Source: a virus. From it: a stretch of 64,000 bases of DNA. The notes beneath the pieces were generated by a model that was given only the letters and a program-made list of their open reading frames with translations, searched no databases and had not been told where the DNA came from. The stretch is from IMG/VR virus record IMGVR_UViG_3300049215_000227, positions 1 through 64,000 of that record; one strand, given 5' to 3'. Within the stretch, counting starts at the first letter, position 1. Every line of letters starts with the position of its first letter. A program made the translations under genes and the position numbers. Shown here in pieces: positions 41,362 to 48,357 of the stretch.

Positions 41362-43089
41362 TTACTCCTGGCCGACCAATCCGCTCTCAGGATTCATCAT
41401 GTCGCGGAAGGCCTGCTTGCTCAACGCAAGCTGATTTTCCAAGCCAAAGTCACGAGGGACAACCACGATGCCTCCGAGTGTAATCAACAGAGAAGCAACA
41501 GAGAGTGCGTTACCCAAGCTAACTCTGCAAACCTTAGCAGGTTCAATGATACCTGCCTCTTCTGGATCTACTATACGATGGGCATTCGCATCAAAGATGA
41601 ACTTAGGCGGCTCTTGCTTGTCAACGACAAACTGTTCCAAGGCGTTCCAGATGTCTCCAAAGTCCTCACCGCAGTTAGAAAGAAGCATCTCAAATGGAGC
41701 TCTGAGAGCCTTAACCATGATGTCCCACGAGAGGACATGATCAGGATGCTTGGCGATGATGTCAGAGAGAACTAGATGAACTCCACAGCCGCCAGGAACA
41801 ATGCCTTCAGCAATAGCGGAGCGAACAGCCTCAACAGCGTCCTCAACGCGAGCTTTCTTCTCGCGAGCCTCAAGCTCAGAGCCGCCGCCGACCCAGATGG
41901 TCGACACGCCGCCGGTAAGCTTGCTGATGGCGGCCTTCGCGAACATGCGCTCGCGGTCACTAGGAGCTACTTGCATGATTGACTTAAGCTCAGCGATACG
42001 AGCCTCGATCTTCTCGTGATCCACGTTGCTGGTCAAGAACGTCTCGAACATGTTCACCTTTGCATTCTCAAAGAATCCAAATGAATCCTCAAGATTCTCG
42101 TCCGTGATGTAATGATCGATCGTTCCAGCATCCACAACGGTAGCGCCGGTGTACGCAGCCATGTCGTATAAGAACATTGAGCGGGAGTTTGCCACGCCGC
42201 CAAGCGGTGTCTTAACTGGAACTACTGAGTATCCGCCCTTCGTGGTCTTAGCAAACTTGTCAAGCACGACGTCAGAGAAGCCGTGAGCAAACACGATGAT
42301 AGGCTTACCGTAGAGTTCAGTGCCCTCAACAGCTTGCTGGATCGCGGCAGGAACCTTGAGGTCATTCACCGTGCCGTCAAACAGAACGACAACGCCATTA
42401 TCCATCTTCGCTTGCTGAGCCGAGCGATCGTTGATGAACGCCAGGCCGATAGAACCAATGTCCTTCAGACCGGTCGTGACGATGCAGCCGTCGATCGTCT
42501 CTACGCGGATGTCCTCTGCGTCTGCTTCCTCAATGAGAACCTGGCCATCTTCGCCAGCAGCGATAACCGCGTCGACAGCTGCGGTAGCAATTGCAGAGTC
42601 TCCGTTGGCAGAAATAGTGGCAACATTAATAAGCTCATGACGCTCCTTCACAGGTTTTGCATGCTGCTTTAGGAATGGGGTGATAACCTTGCTGTAACAA
42701 TCGTTAAGCTCGTTAACCATTCTTTGGGGGTTGTATTTAGGATTTGCCTCTAGAAACGCAAGTCCGTGATTCGTAATTGCTGAAGCAAGAACAATAGCCG
42801 TAGTTGTGCCATCTCCCGCTTGCTTAGCTGTCCTGAGACAAATCTCTTTAGCAGACTCGATAATGATGTTAGCCTCTGCGTTTGCGACTCCGAGAGTTTT
42901 TGCAACTGTAACTCCGTCCTTCGTTACGAGTGGAGACAGACCGTCACGCTCAAGAATGACCGGACGACCACCTGGTCCAAGGGTTGCGCCAACGACGTTA
43001 GCCATCTCGTTGATGGTTTCGCTGACAACCTTGCGGATCTTTGCCCTATCTGCCGTAATGCTCTTTGCTTTGCTCTTCTCGTAAATCAT
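41362..43089 (-). CDS. groEL: GroEL-like chaperonin
   Basis: 575 residues, close to bacterial GroEL (about 550). The equatorial ATP site is intact: VVGATLGPGGRPVILE, VTKDGVTVAKTL and QAGDGTTTAIVLA. An apical domain and the C-terminal GGIVVVPRDFGLENQLALSKQAF follow. It lacks the Gly-Gly-Met tail typical of bacterial GroEL. It probably folds virion or replication proteins with either host or no GroES. No GroES-like gene is next to it. It overlaps the gene before by one base. Confidence 0.93.
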   Translation of the reverse strand: MIYEKSKAKSITADRAKIRKVVSETINEMANVVGATLGPGGRPVILERDGLSPLVTKDGVTVAKTLGVANAEANIIIESAKEICLRTAKQAGDGTTTAIVLASAITNHGLAFLEANPKYNPQRMVNELNDCYSKVITPFLKQHAKPVKERHELINVATISANGDSAIATAAVDAVIAAGEDGQVLIEEADAEDIRVETIDGCIVTTGLKDIGSIGLAFINDRSAQQAKMDNGVVVLFDGTVNDLKVPAAIQQAVEGTELYGKPIIVFAHGFSDVVLDKFAKTTKGGYSVVPVKTPLGGVANSRSMFLYDMAAYTGATVVDAGTIDHYITDENLEDSFGFFENAKVNMFETFLTSNVDHEKIEARIAELKSIMQVAPSDRERMFAKAAISKLTGGVSTIWVGGGSELEAREKKARVEDAVEAVRSAIAEGIVPGGCGVHLVLSDIIAKHPDHVLSWDIMVKALRAPFEMLLSNCGEDFGDIWNALEQFVVDKQEPPKFIFDANAHRIVDPEEAGIIEPAKVCRVSLGNALSVASLLITLGGIVVVPRDFGLENQLALSKQAFRDMMNPESGLVGQE

Positions 43090-43661
43090 TACTCAATTCT
43101 CTCCGTAATTCCGCCCTCTTCCACGAACACATTCTTCATGTTATTCTTAACATACGTCGATCCCTTTTGGGACAGAGTTACGTAAGAGATAACTAAGAAG
43201 TCAGGTTCCGGTCTATCTGGCGGATATATCTTCAATATACTAAAAGGTACCAATGCAGCTCTAGTAAATCCCATATCTGCCACATGATTTACTGAGTTAA
43301 TAACTCTATTGATAGCTACATCTAGCTTCTCTATGCCTGCTCTAGCAACTGCAAAATGAACTAAATCTGCCTTACGAACATAAAGTTGATCAGCATCGAT
43401 GTCTTTGTAATACTCGCAGCTTTTTAAGTTCAACTTACCGAGCAAGCGAAGCCACTCTGGAAGCTTCTCGTTGTACTGATGCACTAGATGCTCAGTTTTG
43501 TTTTCAAGCGCCTTGATAGCCTTCTCGTTAAAGTAGCCCTTAAAGATTGGATAGATGTCTGTCATCTCAAAGCCGGGCATAACCGTTACCGGTTGACCCT
43601 CTTTGTCGGCGTTACCGCTTTTTATTAGTGCGTCGATTGCTAGCGCGATGTCTGACGGCAT
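43089..43661 (-). CDS. Hypothetical protein
   Basis: 190 residues. Helical (IALAIDALIKSGNADKEG, FKGYFNEKAIKALENKTEHLVHQYNEKLPEWLRLLGKL) then beta-like FLVISYVTLSQKGSTYVKNN. No family is recognised. AAGGA lies before the ATG, which is 50 bp inside the methylase-like gene. Direct linkage to groEL could mean a substrate or partner, but this is a guess. Confidence 0.55.
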   Translation of the reverse strand: MPSDIALAIDALIKSGNADKEGQPVTVMPGFEMTDIYPIFKGYFNEKAIKALENKTEHLVHQYNEKLPEWLRLLGKLNLKSCEYYKDIDADQLYVRKADLVHFAVARAGIEKLDVAINRVINSVNHVADMGFTRAALVPFSILKIYPPDRPEPDFLVISYVTLSQKGSTYVKNNMKNVFVEEGGITERIE

Positions 43662-44358
43662 TGTCCATTTCCTTATTGTATTCTTTTACCACCTTCTCGT
43701 ACTTCTTAATCTGCTTCGAGTCGTTGTCAAAGCCAAAGAAGCTGTGACCAAGCTTAAGAGCGGCCTTCAATGAGCCAGTACCTCCGCAATAAGGATCGAA
43801 TATGACGGACCCAGGAAGACAGTCAGTCATTCTGATTAAAAGTTCTGCTAACTCAACTGGATATGCTTCATCAAGTGAGCCAGTCTCAACCTCCCAGGTG
43901 TTACCTGGACAAGAGGTCTCGTCGTCAGTATGGAGATACTCGCGGATAGGAAGGCGATCTAATTTCCAGACATCGCCGTTGCAGAAGTGAAGAACATACT
44001 CGTGAGAGTTGACTAAGTTAGTTTCAGAGCGCTTGCCAGGAAACCAAGTCTTCTTGATTATGATGTTGTCGACGTGAGTGAAACCAGCGTCAGCCATCAT
44101 CTTGGCTATCTCAAACGGACGCCACTTAGCCTCGATGGGAGCGTAGCAGATGAGAAACACTATCCCGTTGGGGACCATGTGGTTCTTGAGTTTAGCAGCA
44201 AACTCCTTGAACTTAACAGGATCAAAGCCGTCTCGCTTCCTGATTGGAATTCGAGTGATGCAGACTTCAGTATTCTTAGGCCAGATCGCATCAGAACTCA
44301 TGGCATCCATGTTGTTGATGCGTACGTTTGTTTGAAAGATGTTTGAGAGGTTATCCAA
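43612..44358 (-). CDS. DNA methyltransferase-like protein lacking DPPY
   Basis: 248 residues. The C-terminal SAM-binding motif is clear: VIFDPYCGGTGSLKAALKLGHSFFGFDND. The part that normally carries the DPPY/NPPY catalytic motif reads VCITRIPIRKRDG, without the Asp/Asn-Pro-Pro-Tyr/Phe/Trp. So it may be inactive, or use an altered motif. The start is a TTG at 44358 with AGGAG nine bases upstream; a later ATG (44307) is possible. A restriction-evasion role is plausible if active. Confidence 0.65.
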   Translation of the reverse strand: MDNLSNIFQTNVRINNMDAMSSDAIWPKNTEVCITRIPIRKRDGFDPVKFKEFAAKLKNHMVPNGIVFLICYAPIEAKWRPFEIAKMMADAGFTHVDNIIIKKTWFPGKRSETNLVNSHEYVLHFCNGDVWKLDRLPIREYLHTDDETSCPGNTWEVETGSLDEAYPVELAELLIRMTDCLPGSVIFDPYCGGTGSLKAALKLGHSFFGFDNDSKQIKKYEKVVKEYNKEMDNAVRHRASNRRTNKKR

Positions 44359-44360
44359 GT

Positions 44361-44386
44361 GCCAATGCTCCTAACGGAGCATTATA
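44361..44386 (-). promoter_or_regulatory. -10 box and leader hairpin of the methylase-like gene
   Basis: Minus strand GTATAATG (TATAAT at 44381-44386) is followed at once by ATGCTCC...GGAGCAT, a seven-bp hairpin with a four-base loop. The 3' arm contains GGAG, the probable ribosome site of the TTG start. Pairing would hide it. Confidence 0.5.
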
Positions 44387-44387
44387 C

Positions 44388-44840
44388 TTACTCACTCAAC
44401 TTTTGATCGATTAGCTCGGTCATGCCGGCACTATATTCTCTCCAGGCATGCTTCTTGAGTTCCACTATAAAGTCATCTAAGTCAAGAAAATAGTACTCTA
44501 GTGTAAAGGTAAAGATAGGTACTGGTCTAGTAGGATCAAGAGTTTGACGTTGCTCGACTCTTTTAGGTCTATACTGCTCGCTGATGGTTGCCTTCCGCAT
44601 CATGTCCATGCTAGATAGGTAAAGACTCTTAGTGATACCATCACGATGCAAGGCGACCTCGACAACGAGAGTGTACATCGCAGGTCCTAAGGTAGTTTGG
44701 ACTGGACCTGCTGAGCCGACAGACCACATTTGGTCGATATCTTGGTCACGTCGGAGATCAAACGAAACTGCATACCCGTCAAACAGAGTGTGCAGATTAT
44801 CGCCTAATTCTTTAAACTGATTAGCAATATCGCTAGACAT
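44388..44840 (-). CDS. Hypothetical protein
   Basis: 150 residues from ATG 44840, which overlaps the dUTPase stop (TGATG). A helical start (NQFKELGDNLHTLFDGYAV), then beta segments (YTLVVEVALHRDGIT, VPIFTFTLEYYFLDLDDFIVELKKH). No family is recognised. Co-translated with dUTPase. Confidence 0.55.
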   Translation of the reverse strand: MSSDIANQFKELGDNLHTLFDGYAVSFDLRRDQDIDQMWSVGSAGPVQTTLGPAMYTLVVEVALHRDGITKSLYLSSMDMMRKATISEQYRPKRVEQRQTLDPTRPVPIFTFTLEYYFLDLDDFIVELKKHAWREYSAGMTELIDQKLSE

Positions 44841-45358
44841 CAAGTCTTGCCGGTGCTGCCAAATCCGCCCGCACCGCGAGAAGTATTCGCGTCGACGGTC
44901 TCGACCTGCTCGATGTAAAACTCGGACGAGTAGGGATTCATGATGAACTGGGCAAGCTTCTCGCCCTTCTTGATGACGATCGGATTGACACGCATGAGAG
45001 GATAGCCGTCTGGACCAATCTCCTGCATAACCCAGATGTTAGACATGACGACGTGCGGGATGCCGCGATACTCCTCGTCGATGACGCCAGCATAAACAAG
45101 CAGACCTTGAGCACCCAACCCAGATTTTGAGGTGATCTCACCCCAAGTTCCCTTAGGGAGCTTCATCTTTATGTTAAGCGGGTGCTTCATCACTTGCCCT
45201 GGGTAGATCGTAATATCTTCCGTTGCAAACAGATCAAAACCGGCGTCAGTCGGATTCTTCTTGGCAGGCAGCTTGCCGCCTTGCAGAACCTCAACCTCAA
45301 TCTTGAAGTAGTCTTGTTTAAGTTTATTGAGCAACTCGATCTTCTTGTTTTCGTCCAT
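44840..45358 (-). CDS. dut: dUTPase
   Basis: 172 residues. All five trimeric dUTPase motifs are visible: DAGFDLFA, SKSGLGAQG, GVIDEEYRG, KGEKLAQFI and the C-terminal RGAGGFGSTG arm. It hydrolyses dUTP to dUMP and PPi, limiting uracil in DNA and supplying dUMP. The ATG at 45358 is exactly six bases after TATAAA, so the mRNA is predicted to be leaderless; a longer start is not needed. Confidence 0.92.
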   Translation of the reverse strand: MDENKKIELLNKLKQDYFKIEVEVLQGGKLPAKKNPTDAGFDLFATEDITIYPGQVMKHPLNIKMKLPKGTWGEITSKSGLGAQGLLVYAGVIDEEYRGIPHVVMSNIWVMQEIGPDGYPLMRVNPIVIKKGEKLAQFIMNPYSSEFYIEQVETVDANTSRGAGGFGSTGKT

Positions 45359-45364
45359 GGTATC

Positions 45365-45370
45365 TTTATA
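45365..45370 (-). promoter_or_regulatory. -10 box of leaderless dut
   Basis: Minus strand TTTGTATAAA, then GATACC, then ATG 45358. It opens leftward transcription from a divergent region. Confidence 0.55.
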
Positions 45371-45506
45371 CAAAATGCACAACTTAAGGTCCAGAAAAAA
45401 TTTTCAACACTGAGTTAAAAAGTGCATTGTCGCGGGTACTATAGAGATTGTCCTATCCAAACTCGTCTATTCTATCTATTCCCCTAGAAAGTTAAGCGAT
45501 CGCTCT

Positions 45507-45548
45507 CGCGCGCAAGCGCGCGGAGTTCGCTCTTCTTCGAAGAGCGAA
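45507..45548. promoter_or_regulatory. Twin perfect hairpins in divergent region
   Basis: CGCGCGC-AA-GCGCGCG (45507-45522) is followed at three bases by TTCGCTCTTC-TTC-GAAGAGCGAA (45526-45548), a ten-bp perfect stem. They lie between dut (left) and the gene at 45618 (right) in a roughly 260-bp gap with no other gene. They are not followed by T runs, so they are not simple terminators. Candidate replication origin, protein-binding site or attenuator. Confidence 0.6.
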
Positions 45549-45605
45549 GATGAGCCATAGAATTTTTCATTCAGGAGTTTGAAGGGCTGCCTACCAAACC
45601 CTTGA

Positions 45606-45611
45606 TACAAT
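45606..45611 (+). promoter_or_regulatory. -10 box of leaderless rightward gene
   Basis: TTGATACAATGGTCTT then ATG 45618: TACAAT is exactly six bases before the start. TTGAAG, about 20 bases upstream, could serve as a -35. Confidence 0.5.
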
Positions 45612-45617
45612 GGTCTT

Positions 45618-46355
45618 ATGGGAATCAGAGAAGACTTTCAACCTTACGTAGACGGCAACAACTTGATGGCACCGCACCAGGTTGCACCCAACTCTGGCAG
45701 GGGTTCTGACAATGGAACCATGTACACGAGCGAGTACTTCATCATGCTGAAGAAGAACAGCGTGCTCACCGAAGAGGACAAGGAAGACTACGAGGATCGA
45801 ATTGAGCCGTGCATCGACCTAGAAGGAATGCTCAACCGTGCACCGAATGACTCCGATCAAGAAGGACCGGACGACTACTATGGGGTTCTCAACGGCTGCA
45901 TGGAGCTGGGAAACGTCTCGATCCCGCGAAGATTCCTGAAGGCCTTGATCCGCAACCTTGGCTTCTTGAACAATAGCCAGCCGGAAAAATGGACGCTGAA
46001 CTCGTTCTTGGCTCGCCAGATGCAACTTACTTGCTGCATGGTTAACGCCTCATTCCCTAGTTGGGTAAACCCTCTTCACTGGCTGGTACGAATTTTAGCC
46101 AGCCCACTGTATCTCTACAGCGCAATCTGCTTGCTCGTCAGCTGCATCGGTACGGATACCGGAGACACGGACGCCAGGAGACTCGCTTGGCATCTCGGAA
46201 ACAACGTTGGCAAGAGATCGCTCCTGTGCTGGCTGGCGTACAAGGTTTGGCTGCGAAGACTTTACAAGGATTATGCTGGCGGGATGAGCGACGTCGCGAA
46301 GATCTATTACGGACCCGCGGGAGATAACGCTTACAGTAGATGGTGGCGCACCTAG
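45618..46355 (+). CDS. Conserved phage protein with hydrophobic segments
   Basis: 245 residues. The N-terminal half contains SDNGTMYTSEYFIML and DQEGPDDYYGVLNGCMELGN, a signature I know from uncharacterised proteins in other phages. The middle has two hydrophobic helices (FPSWVNPLHWLVRILASPLYLYSAICLLV) and the end has ARRLAWHLGNNVGKRSLLCWLAYKVWLRRLY. It may sit on or in the membrane. The role is unknown. It ends in TAG within the 3' end of the tRNA on the other strand. Confidence 0.7.
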   Translation: MGIREDFQPYVDGNNLMAPHQVAPNSGRGSDNGTMYTSEYFIMLKKNSVLTEEDKEDYEDRIEPCIDLEGMLNRAPNDSDQEGPDDYYGVLNGCMELGNVSIPRRFLKALIRNLGFLNNSQPEKWTLNSFLARQMQLTCCMVNASFPSWVNPLHWLVRILASPLYLYSAICLLVSCIGTDTGDTDARRLAWHLGNNVGKRSLLCWLAYKVWLRRLYKDYAGGMSDVAKIYYGPAGDNAYSRWWRT

Positions 46356-46418
46356 AGGGACTCGAACCCCCGTCGCACGATGTTAGAGATCGCCGTTCTG
46401 CCGCTGAACTATAGGTGC
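46344..46418 (-). tRNA. tRNA with CUA anticodon (amber suppressor)
   Basis: 75 bases with a seven-bp acceptor (GCACCTA/TAGGTGC), D arm GTTC/GAAC, anticodon stem GCGAT/ATCGT, loop CTCTAAC (U33, anticodon CUA), five-base variable region, T arm GGGGG-TTCGAGT-CCCTC, discriminator G and an encoded CCA. All arms pair. It should read UAG. The amino acid is unclear; G73 is compatible with Gln or Trp types among others. Confidence 0.85.
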
Positions 46419-46423
46419 AAGAT

Positions 46424-46499
46424 TGGAGATCCCAGCGGGATTCGAACCCGCGACCGTGCGATTTAGAGTTGCCCGCTCTACCAACTGAGCTATGGGATC
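46424..46499 (-). tRNA. tRNA with CUA-like loop and weak anticodon stem
   Basis: 76 bases: acceptor GATCCCA/TGGGATC, D arm GCTC/GAGC, T arm GCGGG-TTCGAAT-CCCGC, discriminator U and encoded CCA. By standard numbering the anticodon loop is CTCTAAA, giving CUA. The stem GGCAA/TCGCA has only three of five pairs. The rest is well formed, so the anticodon arm is either degenerate or recently changed. Confidence 0.7.
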
Positions 46500-46635
46500 A
46501 TTTAATTTCATGACAATGAGAATTGATGTAATCTAGTTGGCCTTGTAAGAAATCATAATGCTTCGTGAAGAAGTTGAACTCGTAAGACATGAAGCAAACA
46601 AGACCTAAGATAATCAGCAGATAAAAAGTTCTCAT
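46498..46635 (-). CDS. 45-residue single-span membrane protein
   Basis: Starts MRTFYLLIILGLVCFMSYEF, a short hydrophobic helix followed by a polar tail (HYDFLQGQLDYINSHCHEIK). AAAGGA lies six bases before the ATG. The end overlaps the tRNA by two bases. It could be a small lysis or host-modifying peptide. Confidence 0.5.
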   Translation of the reverse strand: MRTFYLLIILGLVCFMSYEFNFFTKHYDFLQGQLDYINSHCHEIK

Positions 46636-46649
46636 ATAATCCTTTGTGC

Positions 46650-46765
46650 GGGTCGATCGCGAATCGACTATAGTGTTTCCAGATGACCGTTGACGGAACC
46701 CCACTTAACCCTCAGGGACTCTCACCCTGACACAACCCTTCGCTTTCGCGGATGTTGAAACTCAT
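46650..46765 (-). ncRNA. Structured non-coding stretch, four hairpins
   Basis: On the minus strand CAAC..CGC-GAAA-GCG..GTTG with a GNRA tetraloop, CAGGG-TGAGAGT-CCCTG, CCG-TCAA-CGG and GTCGAT-TCGCG-ATCGAC occur in about 115 bases with no gene. The last lies just before the ribosome site of the 45-residue gene. It is either an RNA or the leader of that gene and the tRNAs. Confidence 0.4.
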
Positions 46766-46848
46766 CTCTTTCTGCGTGTCTCCAGCAAGATCTCCGACTC
46801 AAACGGATATAGCGTGATCCCATTCGGAATCTCAATCCCTTGCAGCAT
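46762..46848 (-). CDS. Possible 28-residue peptide
   Basis: MLQGIEIPNGITLYPFESEI... is a 28-codon frame ending in RRKR, downstream of TATAAA at about 46869-46876. There is no clear ribosome site, and the reading frame could be chance in a structured stretch. Confidence 0.2.
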   Translation of the reverse strand: MLQGIEIPNGITLYPFESEILLETRRKR

Positions 46849-46886
46849 ATCCACGCCGCTCGCACGAGTATTTTATACAATGATGA

Positions 46887-47018
46887 TTTTTGAGGCAGGC
46901 CGGTTTTTGCGGCTCCGTTTAAACCCGGCGTCTACCGACTTCGGCCATAGCGAAAGCACGATCGCGTGAGCGGTTGCCGTCAACTAGGTTGCGGCCGGAC
47001 TGTCACCTGCCTCAAAAA
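46887..47018 (-). ncRNA. 132-bp structured element bounded by 13-bp inverted repeats
   Basis: TTTTTGAGGCAGG (46887-46899) and CCTGCCTCAAAAA (47006-47018) are perfect inverted repeats. On the minus strand the interior holds CACG-CGAT-CGTG, GTTG-ACGG-CAAC and GCCGG...CCGGC helices. It is more GC-rich than its surroundings and contains no gene. A TATAAG box lies at 47020-47025. It is either a folded RNA or a MITE-like insertion; no target duplication is seen. Confidence 0.5.
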
Positions 47019-47020
47019 AC

Positions 47021-47590
47021 TTATACTAGCTTCCTACTCTTGAGCAGATTCTCTGCGTCAGGACCAAAGCAAGCGTAAGCAGTTACCTTGTTCTCGAGAT
47101 CTGGCTCAACAAACTCAGCGTACTGGTGAAGTCCGCCATGCTTGAGAGACCAGTAAGGAAGCATGTCACCCTTGTATCCTGCAGAATCTTTGAGATAGAT
47201 TAGGTGCCCGTTGCTCCACTGGGTATTTGGATTCTTTCGCAAGAACTCAGCAACCGCGTGTCCTGCTTGAACTGCTTGTTGAGAAGGATGCAGCTTCTCG
47301 TTCACAACAACGTAAAGCTTCGCGTTGCTGTCGGGATTCATCGACTTGAGGATCCAGTTTACCCAATCCATATTCAGACCAGCAGTACTGTCCATCTGCT
47401 CGACCGTTCGACCCCTTGCGAGACCGTACGCTACGTGCTTATGGCGAAATGCAACTCTGAGCTCGTTCAGGCCTGGAACGTATCCACTTCCGCCCGTGAT
47501 CTCTTTGTTCTTGCGTTGACTTTTCTTTTCTTTGATTTGACGAGCCAACTCTTTGAGTTCTAGCTTCATCTTCTTGATTTGTTCTTTCAT
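47021..47590 (-). CDS. Peptidyl-tRNA hydrolase type II-like protein
   Basis: 189 residues. Residues 1-35 are a coiled-coil. Residues about 90-189 contain KLYVVVNEKLHPSQQAVQAGHAVAEFL, the Gln-Ala-Gly-His motif of PTH2, and YACFGPDAENLLKS at the end. PTH2 releases peptides from stalled tRNAs. Its place between tRNA genes supports a translation link. CGGAG lies seven bases before the ATG. Confidence 0.75.
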   Translation of the reverse strand: MKEQIKKMKLELKELARQIKEKKSQRKNKEITGGSGYVPGLNELRVAFRHKHVAYGLARGRTVEQMDSTAGLNMDWVNWILKSMNPDSNAKLYVVVNEKLHPSQQAVQAGHAVAEFLRKNPNTQWSNGHLIYLKDSAGYKGDMLPYWSLKHGGLHQYAEFVEPDLENKVTAYACFGPDAENLLKSRKLV

Positions 47591-47693
47591 GTTTATTCTC
47601 CGGTTTAAAGTTTAGTGATTGAAGACTAAGAGGACTTTAATCCAGAGTTTTAGGGTGGCTTGCTAACCTACGACATATAAACCTTTCTTTAAG

Positions 47694-47780
47694 TGGCACC
47701 CGAGGATGGATTCGAACCACCGACCGCACGGCCAACGTTTGCGCGTCAACCGCCCGCTCTAACCACTGAGCTACCCGGGT
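47694..47780 (-). tRNA. tRNA, 87 bases, anticodon not assignable
   Basis: Acceptor ACCCGGG/CTCGGGT, D arm GCTC/GAGC, T arm GGTGG-TTCGAAT-CCATC, discriminator G and encoded CCA are sound. The 34 bases between D and T arms are too long for a class I tRNA and hold a GGCC-GTGC-GGTC hairpin as a long variable arm. No five-bp anticodon stem with U33 can be drawn; the best stem (CGGTT/AAACG) has one mismatch and a loop without U33. Confidence 0.6.
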
Positions 47781-47801
47781 ACGTGATGATCTAATTCTAC
47801 C

Positions 47802-48335
47802 CTAATTATTATCGAAGTCTGCGATCTTTTTTGCCATCGCTTGAGCCATGAGATCGTTAGGGTCTGAAGGTGCTGCTGGTGCTTGAGGCATAGGCTGCAA
47901 GAATAATGAACGCTCAGCTTCTCTCCTGCGAGTAAGTCCAGGAATGACATTTCCGCCGGCCTTGTTCCATTTGAGGAACTCATCTGCGGCAGCTGAGTAG
48001 TTTCCAGCATTTAGCAGCTTAAGTAGAGTTGACCCTGCAAATCCGCCGCGACCCACATTGTAGGAGAAGCACACTAGAGCATCGAACTGGTTCTGATTGA
48101 TGGGAACGGTGACAAGCTTATTGACGCCTGCGGTCTTCTGGTTCACTTCCCACTCGAGATACTCCAAAGCTTGTTCCTGGGTGATCGGAGGATCATTTAG
48201 AGTGACAGCCTTGCCGTTGGGATACATGATTGTCCCGTAACCAATGGTGGGCACGTGGACGCTGTCTGGATATGGCTTTAGAGACAGGCCTTCGAAGGAG
48301 GTTATGAGATTTAAGCCGTTCTTGCTTATCTGCAT
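47802..48335 (-). CDS. T4-type lysozyme (endolysin)
   Basis: 177 residues of the GH24 family. Glu in ITSFEGLSLKPYPDS, Thr in PTIGYGT and LTRRREAERSLFL near the end match the T4 lysozyme Glu, Asp and Thr region and C-terminal helix. It cuts peptidoglycan at lysis. There is no signal peptide, so a holin is expected; the 45-residue membrane protein nearby is one candidate. TATAAT lies seven bases before the ATG. Confidence 0.92.
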   Translation of the reverse strand: MQISKNGLNLITSFEGLSLKPYPDSVHVPTIGYGTIMYPNGKAVTLNDPPITQEQALEYLEWEVNQKTAGVNKLVTVPINQNQFDALVCFSYNVGRGGFAGSTLLKLLNAGNYSAAADEFLKWNKAGGNVIPGLTRRREAERSLFLQPMPQAPAAPSDPNDLMAQAMAKKIADFDNN

Positions 48336-48342
48336 AACCTAA

Positions 48343-48348
48343 ATTATA
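48343..48348 (-). promoter_or_regulatory. -10 box before lysozyme
   Basis: Minus strand TGTATAAT, then seven bases, then ATG 48335; near-leaderless. Confidence 0.5.
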
Positions 48349-48357
48349 CACTAAGTT

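Noticed and set aside
43089-43661. GroES partner of GroEL
   Set aside because: 190 residues and helical; GroES is about 95 residues of beta structure with a mobile loop not seen here.
46344-46355. Extension of the plus-strand gene past its TAG
   Set aside because: Past the TAG the frame is simply the antisense of the tRNA genes.
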